A DNA stretch of 64,000 bases. Source: Lentzea aerocolonigenes. Lineage in GTDB: Bacteria > Actinomycetota > Actinomycetes > Mycobacteriales > Pseudonocardiaceae. Below the pieces are notes generated by a model. The model searched no databases. It was given only the letters and a program-made list of their open reading frames with translations, and was not told the origin of the DNA. Positions 42,351 to 50,627 of the stretch are shown one piece after another. Each line of letters opens with the position of its first letter. Positions within the stretch are counted from its first letter, which is position 1. The position numbers were made by a program, and so were the translations under genes. The stretch covers positions 214,162 through 278,161 of the forward strand of contig NZ_BBOJ01000013.1 in assembly GCF_000974445.1 (NCBI RefSeq), read 5' to 3'.

Positions 42351-44198
42351 GTGATCGAGTCGGAACAGCACCTGATCGAGGCGGCCAAGAACGGCGATTG
42401 CTTCACCGGGACAACGCCTGATCAGGTCGTGCGCGCCGAGCAGCTGCGAGAGCTGCTGCTCGGCCACCACGGCGACCTGCACACGCGCGGGCTGCGGCTG
42501 GAGGGTGTGCGGATCGGGGGAATGCTCGACCTCGACAGCGCGAAGGTCGTCGTCGGCATGCTCTTCACCGACTGCGTGTTCGACGAACCGATTCTGGCCT
42601 ACGACGCCGAAATACCGCACCTGATGATCATCGGCGGGCAGCTCGCGGGGTTGTACGCCGGCGCCGCGCGCGTTCGCCGGGAGCTGTACCTGCGGGAGGG
42701 CGTCAAGTTCACCGGAGGCGACGACGCCGTGATCCGGCTGCACGCCGCGCACATCGGCGGAGATCTCGACCTGGAGGGCGTGGAGGTCACCTGCACGACG
42801 GCGTCCGCGGTCAAGGCCGACAGCCTGCGCGTCGACGGCTCGATGTTCGTGCGCGGTGGCAGCCGGATCACCGGGCACAGCGATCTCGGCGCGATCAACA
42901 TGGCCGGTGCCCACATCGGCGGGAACCTCGAACTGAACGACGTGCAGGTCCACAACAGCGCGGGGCCTGCCTGGGACTGCGAGGACCTGCGCGTCGACGG
43001 CGCGGTCTCCGCACGTCAGAACGCCCGGTTCACCGGGCACGGCCGGTTCGGCGGGATCAACCTGCTCAACGCCAGGATCTCCAAGTACTTCCTGCTGCAC
43101 CGCGACGTGGAGGTGACCAACCCCGACGGGCCCGCCCTCTACCTCAACGGCATCGACGTCACCGGCAGCGTCTTCTTCCGCGACGGGGTCCGGCTCTCGG
43201 GGGAGGGCGAACGCGGCGCGGTCGATCTGATCGGTGCCGCGGTCCACCAGGAGATCGAGTTCAAGGACGTGTGGATCACGAACACGACCGGGCCCGCGAT
43301 CTGCCTGGACCGCGCACGTGTCGAGGTCGGCGTCTACCTGCAGAAGCGGGTCGAGCTCTCCGGGAACGACCCCACCGGCACCGTCTCGCTGCGCGGTGCC
43401 CGTGTCGGAGGAGCGTTCGGCGTCAGGAGCGCGGACACCGACGTGCGGATCGCCACGGGATCAGGTGTGGTTCTCGACCTGCGCAACACGTCCGTGGGCA
43501 CGACCGTGCACCTGCCACCCGGTCTCGTGTGCCCCGAGAACGGGATCAGCACGACGTGCGAGAACAAGAGGCTGGTGCGGCTCGACGAGTTCACGTACGC
43601 CAGCCTCGGCGAGGGAGTGGACTGGCGGCAGTGGCTGCACCTGATCCGCTGCCACACGCCCGCCTACCACGCCTCCGCCTACCAGCGCCTGGCCGCCGTC
43701 GAGCGGGCCGCAGGGCACGACGGCACCGTGCGCCGGATCCTGATGGCGCAGCAGACCGACCTGCGGCGCCGGAACCCGGACGCCCTGAGCAACCGGCTCA
43801 CGCGGCTCTTCCACTGGTTGTGGGGAGTGCTGGCCGGCTACGGCTACCAGGCCCGCCGCACCGCGCTGGCCCTGGTGCTCGTGCTCGCCACGGCCGGTGT
43901 GCTCGGCTGGTGGGCGGGCCAGGTCTCCACGCGCCCAGGACATCTGGCCGCCGAACGCGTCACCTCGTCGACGTCCGCGGCCGGAGTTCCCTGCTCCACA
44001 GTGGAACTGGTCGGGCTCGGACTGGACCGCGGGCTGCCGCTCGCGATGACGGGCATGCGGACGAGGTGCGATCTCGACACCGGCACGGGGTGGGGGCAGG
44101 CGTTCACGGCCGCGATCTGGTTGGTGCAGCTCGCGGTGTGGGGTTTGGCGACGCTGGCGCTGGCCGGGTACACGAACCTGGTGCGCAAGCCCAGCTGA
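42351..44198 (+). CDS. Right-handed beta-helix repeat protein with C-terminal membrane helices
   Basis: 615 aa. Residues ~30-400 contain repeated units of the type IGGMLDLDSAKV, IGGDLDLEGVEV, IGGNLELNDVQV and VGVYLQKRVEL, resembling bactofilin or pentapeptide-like beta-solenoids. Residues ~420-500 are helical. Two or three transmembrane helices follow (ALALVLVLATAGVLGWW and ALWLVQLAVWGLATLALAGY-like), with a soluble Cys-containing loop between them. The large cytoplasmic solenoid anchored by the tail suggests a scaffold or sensor. GTG 42351. The family is common in actinomycetes but uncharacterised. Confidence 0.7.
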   Translation: MIESEQHLIEAAKNGDCFTGTTPDQVVRAEQLRELLLGHHGDLHTRGLRLEGVRIGGMLDLDSAKVVVGMLFTDCVFDEPILAYDAEIPHLMIIGGQLAGLYAGAARVRRELYLREGVKFTGGDDAVIRLHAAHIGGDLDLEGVEVTCTTASAVKADSLRVDGSMFVRGGSRITGHSDLGAINMAGAHIGGNLELNDVQVHNSAGPAWDCEDLRVDGAVSARQNARFTGHGRFGGINLLNARISKYFLLHRDVEVTNPDGPALYLNGIDVTGSVFFRDGVRLSGEGERGAVDLIGAAVHQEIEFKDVWITNTTGPAICLDRARVEVGVYLQKRVELSGNDPTGTVSLRGARVGGAFGVRSADTDVRIATGSGVVLDLRNTSVGTTVHLPPGLVCPENGISTTCENKRLVRLDEFTYASLGEGVDWRQWLHLIRCHTPAYHASAYQRLAAVERAAGHDGTVRRILMAQQTDLRRRNPDALSNRLTRLFHWLWGVLAGYGYQARRTALALVLVLATAGVLGWWAGQVSTRPGHLAAERVTSSTSAAGVPCSTVELVGLGLDRGLPLAMTGMRTRCDLDTGTGWGQAFTAAIWLVQLAVWGLATLALAGYTNLVRKPS

Positions 44199-44321
44199 CG
44201 TGGCGCACGCTGGCCTCCTGGCCTCGTCCCGGTTTCTTCGGGCGGATGTATCCCTGACCTGGCGCCGTTCGCCGAGCGTCCAAGACGCGTTGCTCGCGAG
44301 GAGTGCGGAGGGCGGGCCGCC

Positions 44322-44460
44322 GAGGATCCGTTGCACGAAGGGCCGATCCGGCTCACCAACCCGGAGGTGAGCCTGGGGAACCTCGACAACCCCCTTCCAC
44401 ATTCCTCGGGCAGTTCATCGACCACGGGGCTTCACGTTCGACCTCGACTCGCGTTGGTGG
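44322..44460 (+). pseudogene. Fragment of a heme-peroxidase-like gene
   Basis: In the 336-bp gap before the next gene, three frames together read DPLHEGPIRLTNPEVSLGNL, then PSTFLGQFIDHG, then FTFDLDSRW. This order matches the N-terminal part of bacterial animal-type heme peroxidases, where FxGQFIDHD is the distal heme motif. At least two frameshifts and the absence of the rest mark it as a relic. The remainder of the gap shows nothing else. Confidence 0.55.
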
Positions 44461-44534
44461 CCGGTTCGGAATGGTCGACCTGCTGCCGTTCGCCCGTGTC
44501 GGCCCCTCGAGCCGCGGGCCAATAGTGTCGCTTT

Positions 44535-45260
44535 GTGTTCACAATTTCCGAACGTGACCAGCTGCGCCGCGACCTCGTCTCCGCCGCCGAGTCCGACCCG
44601 CGCGTGGTCGGGGCGGCGTTGACGGGATCTTTCGCGGTGGGCGAGGAAGACCGCTGGTCCGACATCGACCTCGCCCTGTCCGTTGACGGCCCGCTGGACC
44701 CGATCGTGAGCGACTGGACCACGCTGATGTACTCGCGCGGGGCGGTCAGCCATGTCGACGTGCGGCGCGGGGCCGTGCTGTTCCGGGTGTTCCTGATGCG
44801 GTCGACGTTGCAGGTGGACATCGCGTTCTGGCCGTCGTCCGAGTTCGGTGCCACCGGGCCGACGTTCCGGCTGCTGTTCGGTGCGGCGAACTCGTTGCCG
44901 CAGTCGGGTCAGCCGGATCGGGATGAGCTCGTCGGGCTCGCCTGGCTACACGGGCTGCACGTGCGGTCGGCGCTCGCGCGGGGGCGGGTGTGGCAGGCGC
45001 TGTACATGCTCAACGGGATGCGGGATCACGTGATGTCGTTGTGGTGCTTGCGTTTCGGGGTCACTGCGGTGCAGGGGCGCGGGGTGGATGACTTGCCGGG
45101 GGTGGAGGCTTTTGCGGGGACGCTCGCGTTGTCCACTCGGGTTGAGGAGTTGGGGCGGGCTTTTCGGGTGTTGACCGGGTTGTTGGTGGGGGAGATCGAG
45201 GACTCGGGGGTGGCGGAGGTGGTGCGCGCGTTGGCGGACGGGGTTGGTGCGCGGGACTGA
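44535..45260 (+). CDS. Nucleotidyltransferase domain protein (aminoglycoside/lincosamide type)
   Basis: A 241-aa protein with the minimal nucleotidyltransferase signature ALTGSFAVGEEDRWSDIDLAL, in which the GSxAxGxxDxxSDxD pattern gives the metal aspartates, and a third acidic residue in LQVDIAFWP. The C-terminal half is helical. Family members adenylylate small molecules such as antibiotics, or act in signalling; the substrate here is unknown. The GTG at 44535 starts shortly after the peroxidase relic. Codon and base use become more repetitive towards the 3' end, next to the duplicated GC-rich segment. Confidence 0.8.
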   Translation: MFTISERDQLRRDLVSAAESDPRVVGAALTGSFAVGEEDRWSDIDLALSVDGPLDPIVSDWTTLMYSRGAVSHVDVRRGAVLFRVFLMRSTLQVDIAFWPSSEFGATGPTFRLLFGAANSLPQSGQPDRDELVGLAWLHGLHVRSALARGRVWQALYMLNGMRDHVMSLWCLRFGVTAVQGRGVDDLPGVEAFAGTLALSTRVEELGRAFRVLTGLLVGEIEDSGVAEVVRALADGVGARD

Positions 45261-45566
45261 GGGGGCGGCGGCCGGGCTGGGGGCGCTGGGTTGAGGCCTG
45301 GCGTGCGGAGGTGAGCCGCGGGTAGAGCCCGGCGCGCGGAGGTGAGCCGCGGGTGGCGAACGTGCAGTGCGAGGGTGCCATCAGGACCAGCGCGCGAGAT
45401 GCGCGGGACTGAAGCGAGGGTGCGGCGGCCCGGCTGGGGCGCGAGCGCCGGGTTGAGCCTGACGTGCGCAAGTGAGCCGTGGGTGGGGCCTGGCGCGCGA
45501 AGGTGAGCCGCGGATCGCGAACGCGCAGTGCCGGGGTGCCTTCCGGACCAGCGCGCGAGGTGCGCG
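45253..45566. repeat. Imperfect tandem duplication of a ~155-bp GC-rich unit
   Basis: Unit 1 (45253-45404) and unit 2 (45405-45566) both run from GGGACTGA through GGTGAGCCGCGG to GGACCAGCGCGCGAG, with many substitutions and small indels; GGTGAGCCGCGG is itself repeated inside unit 1. This accounts for most of the 413-bp gap between the nucleotidyltransferase and DUF4267 genes. No gene in it is convincing. Confidence 0.6.
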
Positions 45567-45673
45567 GTGGGTGCTGCTTCGAGACCATCGGCCAGTAGTG
45601 CTGCGCGTTGTCCTCTGGACTGCTGGGCGGCGCCAGCCCACCGGCACCGCCTGAGATCGCCTCGGCGCTGCCC

Positions 45674-46063
45674 TCAGCCCACCGGTGCCGGCTTCGGCTG
45701 CGCGGGCGCCTTTTCCCGCAGCAGCAGCCACGCCGTGAGCAGCACCAGGACTGCGGCCGAGCCGTGCACCATCAACGCGTAGGCCACGGTGCCGCCGTGC
45801 GTCATCACGGCCAGGCAGTCGCCGATCGGGATGATCGCGTCCGCCAGGACCACCCAGCCGAGGGCTCGGCGCTGCTTCATCACCAGCAGGATCAGGGCTG
45901 TCAGGGCGTAGGCGAGGTCTCGCACGCCCTTCACGACGTAATAGCCGGCCGGGTCGACGATGCCGAAGCCTGCGGCGGAGCCCTCGCCGTTCAGCAGGTA
46001 GCTCAGGCCGAAGTAGAAGCCTGCCAGCACTACCAGCCAGGCCATGACCGTGGTGAAACGCAT
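45674..46063 (-). CDS. DUF4267-type small membrane protein
   Basis: A 129-aa protein with four transmembrane helices (TTVMAWLVVLAGFYFGLSYLL, YALTALILLVMK, WVVLADAIIPIGDCLAVM and ALMVHGSAAVLVLLTAWLLL) and the GVRDLAYAL segment seen in DUF4267 proteins. The function is unknown. ATG 46063 has a GGAGG site about 6 nt upstream. It is divergent from a TetR gene, and one of two matching palindromes lies 17 bp before its start, so direct repression by that TetR is very likely. Confidence 0.85.
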   Translation of the reverse strand: MRFTTVMAWLVVLAGFYFGLSYLLNGEGSAAGFGIVDPAGYYVVKGVRDLAYALTALILLVMKQRRALGWVVLADAIIPIGDCLAVMTHGGTVAYALMVHGSAAVLVLLTAWLLLREKAPAQPKPAPVG

Positions 46064-46079
46064 TTCGTCCTCCAGAAGT

Positions 46080-46094
46080 TCTAGCGGTGCTAGC
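46080..46094. promoter_or_regulatory. TetR operator 1 (DUF4267 side)
   Basis: TCTAGCGGTGCTAGC: inverted CTAGC half-sites around a 3-nt spacer, 17 bp upstream of the DUF4267 start. It shares 14 of 15 bases with operator 2. Confidence 0.75.
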
Positions 46095-46130
46095 GACAGA
46101 AGCGACGCTAGCAGGATGGGCGCTCGGATG

Positions 46131-46145
46131 TCTAGCGGTGCTAGA
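46131..46145. promoter_or_regulatory. TetR operator 2 (tetR side)
   Basis: TCTAGCGGTGCTAGA: perfect 6-bp inverted arms around a 3-nt spacer, 9 bp before the TetR GTG, so autoregulation is expected. A further GCTAGC lies between the two sites (46107-46112). Confidence 0.75.
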
Positions 46146-46154
46146 TTTGGGAGC

Positions 46155-46742
46155 GTGAGCATTCAGAACCGGCGCGAGCGTGAACGCGCGGAACGGCATC
46201 GGCTGATCATCGAGGCGGCCAGGGAGCTGGCCGAGGCCGAAGGGTGGGACGCGGTCACCACGCGTCGGCTCGCGGACAAGGTCGAGTACAGCCAGCCGGT
46301 GCTCTACAGCCACTTCAAGGGCAAGGACGCGATCGTGCGCGCGGTCGCGATCGAAGGGTGCGGTGAGCTGGCGCGGTTGCTGCGGCAGGCCCGTCCCTCA
46401 CGCGGGGAGTCGCGGCTGCGGGTCGCGGCGGAGACGTACCTGCGGTTCGCGAGAGAGAGGCCTGCGCTTTACGACGCGATGTTCGTGCAGCAGTCCGACA
46501 TCCCGTGGGGCACGGGAGAGGTGCCGCAGGAGTTGCTCGACGCGTTCGGGGAGCTCGTCGCCGCCGTCGAACCCGTCCGGGGCGAACGAGACCTGGAGGC
46601 GTTGACGGAGGTCTTCTGGAGCTCGCTGCACGGCATCGCGACGCTCGTTCAGGGCAAGAGACTCCGCCCGGAACTAGACGAAACCCGGCTCGACCTCCTG
46701 CTAGGTGCGCTCAGCCTCGCACAGCACGAAGAACGGCCGTGA
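46155..46742 (+). CDS. TetR family transcriptional regulator
   Basis: A 195-aa regulator. The N-terminal HTH reads RHRLIIEAARELAEAEGWDA, VTTRRLADKVEYSQPVLYSHF and KGKDAIVRAV. The C-terminal domain has the WHG-type helix EVFWSSLHGIATLVQGKRL. GTG 46155. The divergent DUF4267 gene and the two identical-core palindromes in the 91-bp gap define its regulon here. Its end overlaps the convergent THUMP-like gene by 42 bp. The inducer is unknown. Confidence 0.92.
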   Translation: MSIQNRRERERAERHRLIIEAARELAEAEGWDAVTTRRLADKVEYSQPVLYSHFKGKDAIVRAVAIEGCGELARLLRQARPSRGESRLRVAAETYLRFARERPALYDAMFVQQSDIPWGTGEVPQELLDAFGELVAAVEPVRGERDLEALTEVFWSSLHGIATLVQGKRLRPELDETRLDLLLGALSLAQHEERP

Positions 46743-47861
46743 CCCGATCCGCGTCAGCACGACCGTGCGTTCGAGGGAACCGGCCAGCTTCAGGCGTTTG
46801 CGCAGCGTGTTCGGGTCGACGTCGAGGCCGCGCACCAGGATCTCCAGCCTGCCGATGCCGCGCGCCCGGAGCAGCGACTTGAGCGACTTCTCCGTGTAGT
46901 GGCCGTGTTCGAGCACGCGGAACGCCCGGATGCCGGGAGGAGGCTCGGAACCGCTCAGGTACGCGATGCGCTCGTCGAGCTGCCACAGGCCGTGTCGCGC
47001 CGCGTAGTGCCGCACCAGGCCCGCGCGCACGACCGCGCCGTCCGGGTCGATGAGCCACGCGCCGGGGGCGGCGACCGGGCAGTCGTCCGGCTCGGAGTCC
47101 GTGACAGTCCACGACGAGGAGCCGTGCAGAACGGTGGCGCGGCGCGAAACCCCTGGCGTGGCAAGGCCTCGCGTCCACAGGCAGGCCTCGCGGACCGCGC
47201 CGTCCAGCGACACGACCTCGATCTCGTCCGCCCACGGCGCGACCGCGAAGTCGATGCCTGGCGCACACTTCACCGCGAGGTCCATCCCCGCGTAGACCTC
47301 GGCCAGCTCGTCCAGCGGCGGCACGAAGTCCGCGGGATGCCACTTGCGCCGGCCGGACGAGTCACGGCGAGCGGGATCCGCGGTGACCGCGCCGGCCCGC
47401 GACACCGGCCGCAACGCGTCGGCCTGCACGACCAGCTGACCGGGAACGTTGTTGCGCGCCATGGCGAGACGGACCGGGTCGAGGTCGGAGCCGATGCAAC
47501 GAGAGGCCACGGCGCTCAAAGCGAAGAGATCGGCGCCGATCGAACACGTGACGTCGTGGACGTCACGGCCGGCGAACCGCAGAGCACGATGCCGTGCGAC
47601 AGCCGAGGCCGTGGCCTGCTGAAGAGCGTCATCGGTGAAGAGCCACGAACCAGGTGAGTCCAGTTTGGACACTGCACGACGACGCAGCAGCACGGTTTCC
47701 ACGACCGGGGCGAACGACTCCCCCAGCAACTTGCGGGCCACGCCGACGTCGTGCAGCCGCGAAGCGTCCGAGAACGGCAACGCGTCCACCTCCGCCAGCG
47801 CGGCGGCTCCGGCGCCGGAACGCAGGAATGCCACGTCGGCGGAGGTGAACGCGTAGCCCAA
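46701..47861 (-). CDS. Class I methyltransferase with THUMP-like domain
   Basis: A 386-aa protein. The SAM-binding part is about residues 90-170 (VHDVTCSIGADLFALSAVA, IGSDLDPVRLAMARNN, VTADPARRDSSGRRK). The C-terminal part contains HGHYTEKSLKSLLRARGIGRLEILVRGLDVDPNTLRKRLKL, the THUMP-like segment found in actinobacterial members. RNA is the expected substrate by domain logic, but none is proven. The TTG start (47861) lies 1 nt after the upstream methyltransferase stop. The gene ends in a 42-bp overlap with tetR. Confidence 0.82.
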   Translation of the reverse strand: MGYAFTSADVAFLRSGAGAAALAEVDALPFSDASRLHDVGVARKLLGESFAPVVETVLLRRRAVSKLDSPGSWLFTDDALQQATASAVARHRALRFAGRDVHDVTCSIGADLFALSAVASRCIGSDLDPVRLAMARNNVPGQLVVQADALRPVSRAGAVTADPARRDSSGRRKWHPADFVPPLDELAEVYAGMDLAVKCAPGIDFAVAPWADEIEVVSLDGAVREACLWTRGLATPGVSRRATVLHGSSSWTVTDSEPDDCPVAAPGAWLIDPDGAVVRAGLVRHYAARHGLWQLDERIAYLSGSEPPPGIRAFRVLEHGHYTEKSLKSLLRARGIGRLEILVRGLDVDPNTLRKRLKLAGSLERTVVLTRIGSRPFFVLCEAERT

Positions 47862-47862
47862 C

Positions 47863-48819
47863 TCAGGAAGACTTCTTGCCCGTGACCGACACGTTGTAGA
47901 AGACCTCGCGCGGCAGGACCTTCGACAGCACGTTCTGGTCCACCCACGAGAGGTTCTGCCAGGTGCGGTAGGCGAACATCGCCCAGCCGAAGCCCAGCTT
48001 CTCGCGCGGGACCGCGGCCTCGAACGTGCGCACCGGCCAGCCGAACAGCGCGGCCGACAGCTCGTCGGTCACCGCGTGCACGTCGACGGCACCGGCGCGG
48101 CGAGCCGTGGCCTCCAGCTGGTCCGGGTCGAACGTGTGGAGGTCGACGACGGCTTCCAGCGCCGCGGCCCGGGAGGACTCGTCGAGCTCCTCCTGCGGAC
48201 GACGCCACCCGCCCAGAGCGGGCACAGCCTTGGTGATGTTGGTGGTGAGCCACCACGTCGCCTGGCCGAGCTTGCGGGCGTAGAAGTTGCCGATGTTCGT
48301 CGGGTCGCCCGCGAACACGAACTTGCCGCCCGGCTTCAGCACGCGCAGCACCTCGCGCATCGCACCCTCGACGTCGGGGATGTGGTGCAGCACCGCGTGA
48401 CCGACGACGAGGTCGAACGTGTTGTCGTCGTACGGGATCCGCTCGGCGTCGGCGACCCGGCCGTCGACGTCCAGGCCCAGATGCGAAGCGTTGCGCAACG
48501 CCACCTCGACCATGCCCGGCGACAGGTCGGTGACCGAGCCCTTCTTGATCACGTCGCCCTGCATGAGGTTCAGCAGGAAGAAACCCGTGCCGCAGCCCAG
48601 TTCCAGGGCGTGCTCGTACGGTCCGACGTCACCGGCGGCGGCCCGGAAGCGGTCCGTCGCGTAGGTGATGCAGCGGTCGTCGTACGAGATCGACCACTTC
48701 TCGTCGTACGTGCCCGCTTCCCAGTCGTGGTAGAGCACCTGCGCGAGCTTGGTGTCCTTGTAGGCCGCCTCGACCTCTTCCGCGGTCGCGTGCGGGTTCG
48801 GTGCCGGATCAGTTGCCAC
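47863..48819 (-). CDS. Class I SAM-dependent methyltransferase
   Basis: A 318-aa methyltransferase with motif I HALELGCGTGFFLLNL, acidic end VTDLSPGMVEVALRN, and post-motifs YDDNTFDLVVGHAVLHHIPD and RVLKPGGKFVFAGDPTN. The C-terminal ~110 residues are helical and may bind a lipid or small-molecule substrate. GTG 48819 overlaps the enoyl-CoA hydratase stop by 11 bp, so it belongs to that operon. The substrate is unknown. Confidence 0.88.
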   Translation of the reverse strand: MATDPAPNPHATAEEVEAAYKDTKLAQVLYHDWEAGTYDEKWSISYDDRCITYATDRFRAAAGDVGPYEHALELGCGTGFFLLNLMQGDVIKKGSVTDLSPGMVEVALRNASHLGLDVDGRVADAERIPYDDNTFDLVVGHAVLHHIPDVEGAMREVLRVLKPGGKFVFAGDPTNIGNFYARKLGQATWWLTTNITKAVPALGGWRRPQEELDESSRAAALEAVVDLHTFDPDQLEATARRAGAVDVHAVTDELSAALFGWPVRTFEAAVPREKLGFGWAMFAYRTWQNLSWVDQNVLSKVLPREVFYNVSVTGKKSS

Positions 48820-49588
48820 TGAACTTCGCCTTCCCTGGGCCGTTCTCGATGAACGACTCCACACCGGCCTTCTTGTCCTCCGTCGCGAACAGGGCCGCGA
48901 AGAGGTGGCTTTCGAGCTTCAGACCCGACTCCAGGTCGGTGTCGAGGCCACCGTCGACGGCCGCCTTGGTCGCCGCCAGGGCGAGCACCGGGCCGTTGAC
49001 GAACTGCTTCGCCCAGCGCACCGCGGCCGCGTAGACGTCGTCGGGAGCGACGACCTCGTCGACCATGCCGATCTCCAGCGCCTCCTGGGCGCCGACGAAC
49101 CGGCCGGTGTAGAGCAGGTCCTTGGTCTTCGACGGACCGATCAACCGGGCGAGGCGCTGCGTGCCGCCACCGCCGGGGATCAGGCCGAGCAGGATCTCGG
49201 GCTGGCCGACCTTGACGTTGTCGCCCGCGATCCGGCGGTCGCAGCCCAGCGCGACCTCGAAGCCGCCACCCAGCGCGTAGCCGGTCAACGCGGCGACCGT
49301 GGGCTTCGGCACCGATGCGAGTGCACCGAGAGCGTCGGACAGTCCCTTCGCCCGCAACGTCATCTCGGCGTGGGAGATCTGCGCGAACTCCTTGACGTCC
49401 GCACCGGCGGCGAAGACCTTCTCGCCGCCGTAGACGATCACCGCGTAGACGTCCGAGCGCTCGGAGGCCTCCTTGGCGGCGGCCTGCAGCTCGGACTGCA
49501 CCTGCCGGTTCAGGGCGTTCATCGGCGGCCGGTCCAGCCGGATCGTGCCGATCCCGTCCTCGACCTCGAGCCTCACGAACTCAGCCAC
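48809..49588 (-). CDS. Enoyl-CoA hydratase/isomerase family protein (EchA8-like)
   Basis: A 259-aa crotonase-fold enzyme. The oxyanion-hole segments are GGEKVFAAGADVKEF and ALTGYALGGGFEVALGCD. Both catalytic glutamates of true hydratases appear in place (QPEILLGLIPGGGGTQRL and the preceding EVALGCD region), so 2-enoyl-CoA hydration in beta-oxidation is likely. GTG 49588 matches the family length of ~257. It heads a minus-strand run with the two methyltransferases. Confidence 0.93.
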   Translation of the reverse strand: MAEFVRLEVEDGIGTIRLDRPPMNALNRQVQSELQAAAKEASERSDVYAVIVYGGEKVFAAGADVKEFAQISHAEMTLRAKGLSDALGALASVPKPTVAALTGYALGGGFEVALGCDRRIAGDNVKVGQPEILLGLIPGGGGTQRLARLIGPSKTKDLLYTGRFVGAQEALEIGMVDEVVAPDDVYAAAVRWAKQFVNGPVLALAATKAAVDGGLDTDLESGLKLESHLFAALFATEDKKAGVESFIENGPGKAKFSGN

Positions 49589-49643
49589 GCAGCGCCCTCC
49601 TAGTTGTCGCGACGGCGATGTCACGTTACCCAGCGGTAGCTTG

Positions 49644-50447
49644 TCAGACCTTGCGCCGGGCGAAGAACCGGTCCCCCGACTTTTGCAGCTCCAGGTCCTG
49701 CCCGAACGTCTTTGAGAGGTTTTCCTCAGTCAGGACGTCGTCGAGCAGACCCTGCGCCACGATCGAGCCCTCGCGCAGCAGCAACGCGTGGGTGAAGCCC
49801 GGCGGGATCTCCTCGACGTGGTGCGTGACCAGCACCATCGCGGGCGCGTCCGGGTCCATCGCCAGCTCGGACAGCTTCGCGACGAGGTCCTCACGGCCGC
49901 CCAGGTCGAGGCCGGCGGCGGGCTCGTCGAGCAGCAGCATCTCGGGGTCGGTCATCAACGCGCGGGCGATCAGCGTGCGCTTGCGCTCGCCCTCGCTCAG
50001 CGTGCCGTACAGGCGGTCGGCGAGGTGCTCCATGCCCAGCGTGCCGAGCAGCTCGCGGGCGCGGTCGGTGTCTTCCTTGCCGTACTCCTCGCGCCACCGG
50101 CCGAGCACCGCGTAACCGGCGGAGACGACCAGGTCGACGACCGTCTCGTCGCCGGGGACGCGGCCGTTCAGCGCGGCCGAGCACAGACCGATGCGGGGCT
50201 TGAGCTCCTGGACGTCGGTCTTGCCCAGGCGTTCACCCAGGAGGTGGACCTTGCCCCTGGTGGGGTGCAGTTCCGCGCTGGAGAGCCGTAGCAGGGTCGT
50301 CTTGCCGGCACCGTTCGGGCCCAGCACCACCCAGCGCTCGTCCAGTTCCACGCTCCAGTCGATGTTGCCGACCAGCGTGTTCTTCCCTCGGCGGACCGAC
50401 ACGCCCGCCATGTGCACGACCAGATCTGTCACGTCGACGTCCGCCAC
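49644..50447 (-). CDS. ABC transporter ATP-binding protein
   Basis: About 267 aa. Walker A LGPNGAGKTTLLRL, Q-loop region LKPRIGLCSAAL, signature LSEGERKRTLIARAL, Walker B MLLLDEPAAGLD and the switch His in VLVTHHVEEIP. No permease gene is adjacent, so it is an orphan ATPase, possibly of the ModF-like or regulatory type. The start may be GTG 50447 or GTG 50432. It is divergent from glgX with a 180-bp gap. Confidence 0.88.
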   Translation of the reverse strand: MADVDVTDLVVHMAGVSVRRGKNTLVGNIDWSVELDERWVVLGPNGAGKTTLLRLSSAELHPTRGKVHLLGERLGKTDVQELKPRIGLCSAALNGRVPGDETVVDLVVSAGYAVLGRWREEYGKEDTDRARELLGTLGMEHLADRLYGTLSEGERKRTLIARALMTDPEMLLLDEPAAGLDLGGREDLVAKLSELAMDPDAPAMVLVTHHVEEIPPGFTHALLLREGSIVAQGLLDDVLTEENLSKTFGQDLELQKSGDRFFARRKV

Positions 50448-50627
50448 GCCTCCATTGTTCCGAACGGCCTTCCCCAACCCCTCCATCGGGGGTCTCCAGA
50501 CGACACGCGGGGACGCTGCGTGCGCCAGGAGCGCACGAAAGCTCCCCGCGTGCACTCCGGGCTGCGCCGCCTGTGTGAACTCTCAAGTTTTTTGTCGGTG
50601 CCGGATGCCAAGATCGGAGGTATGGCT

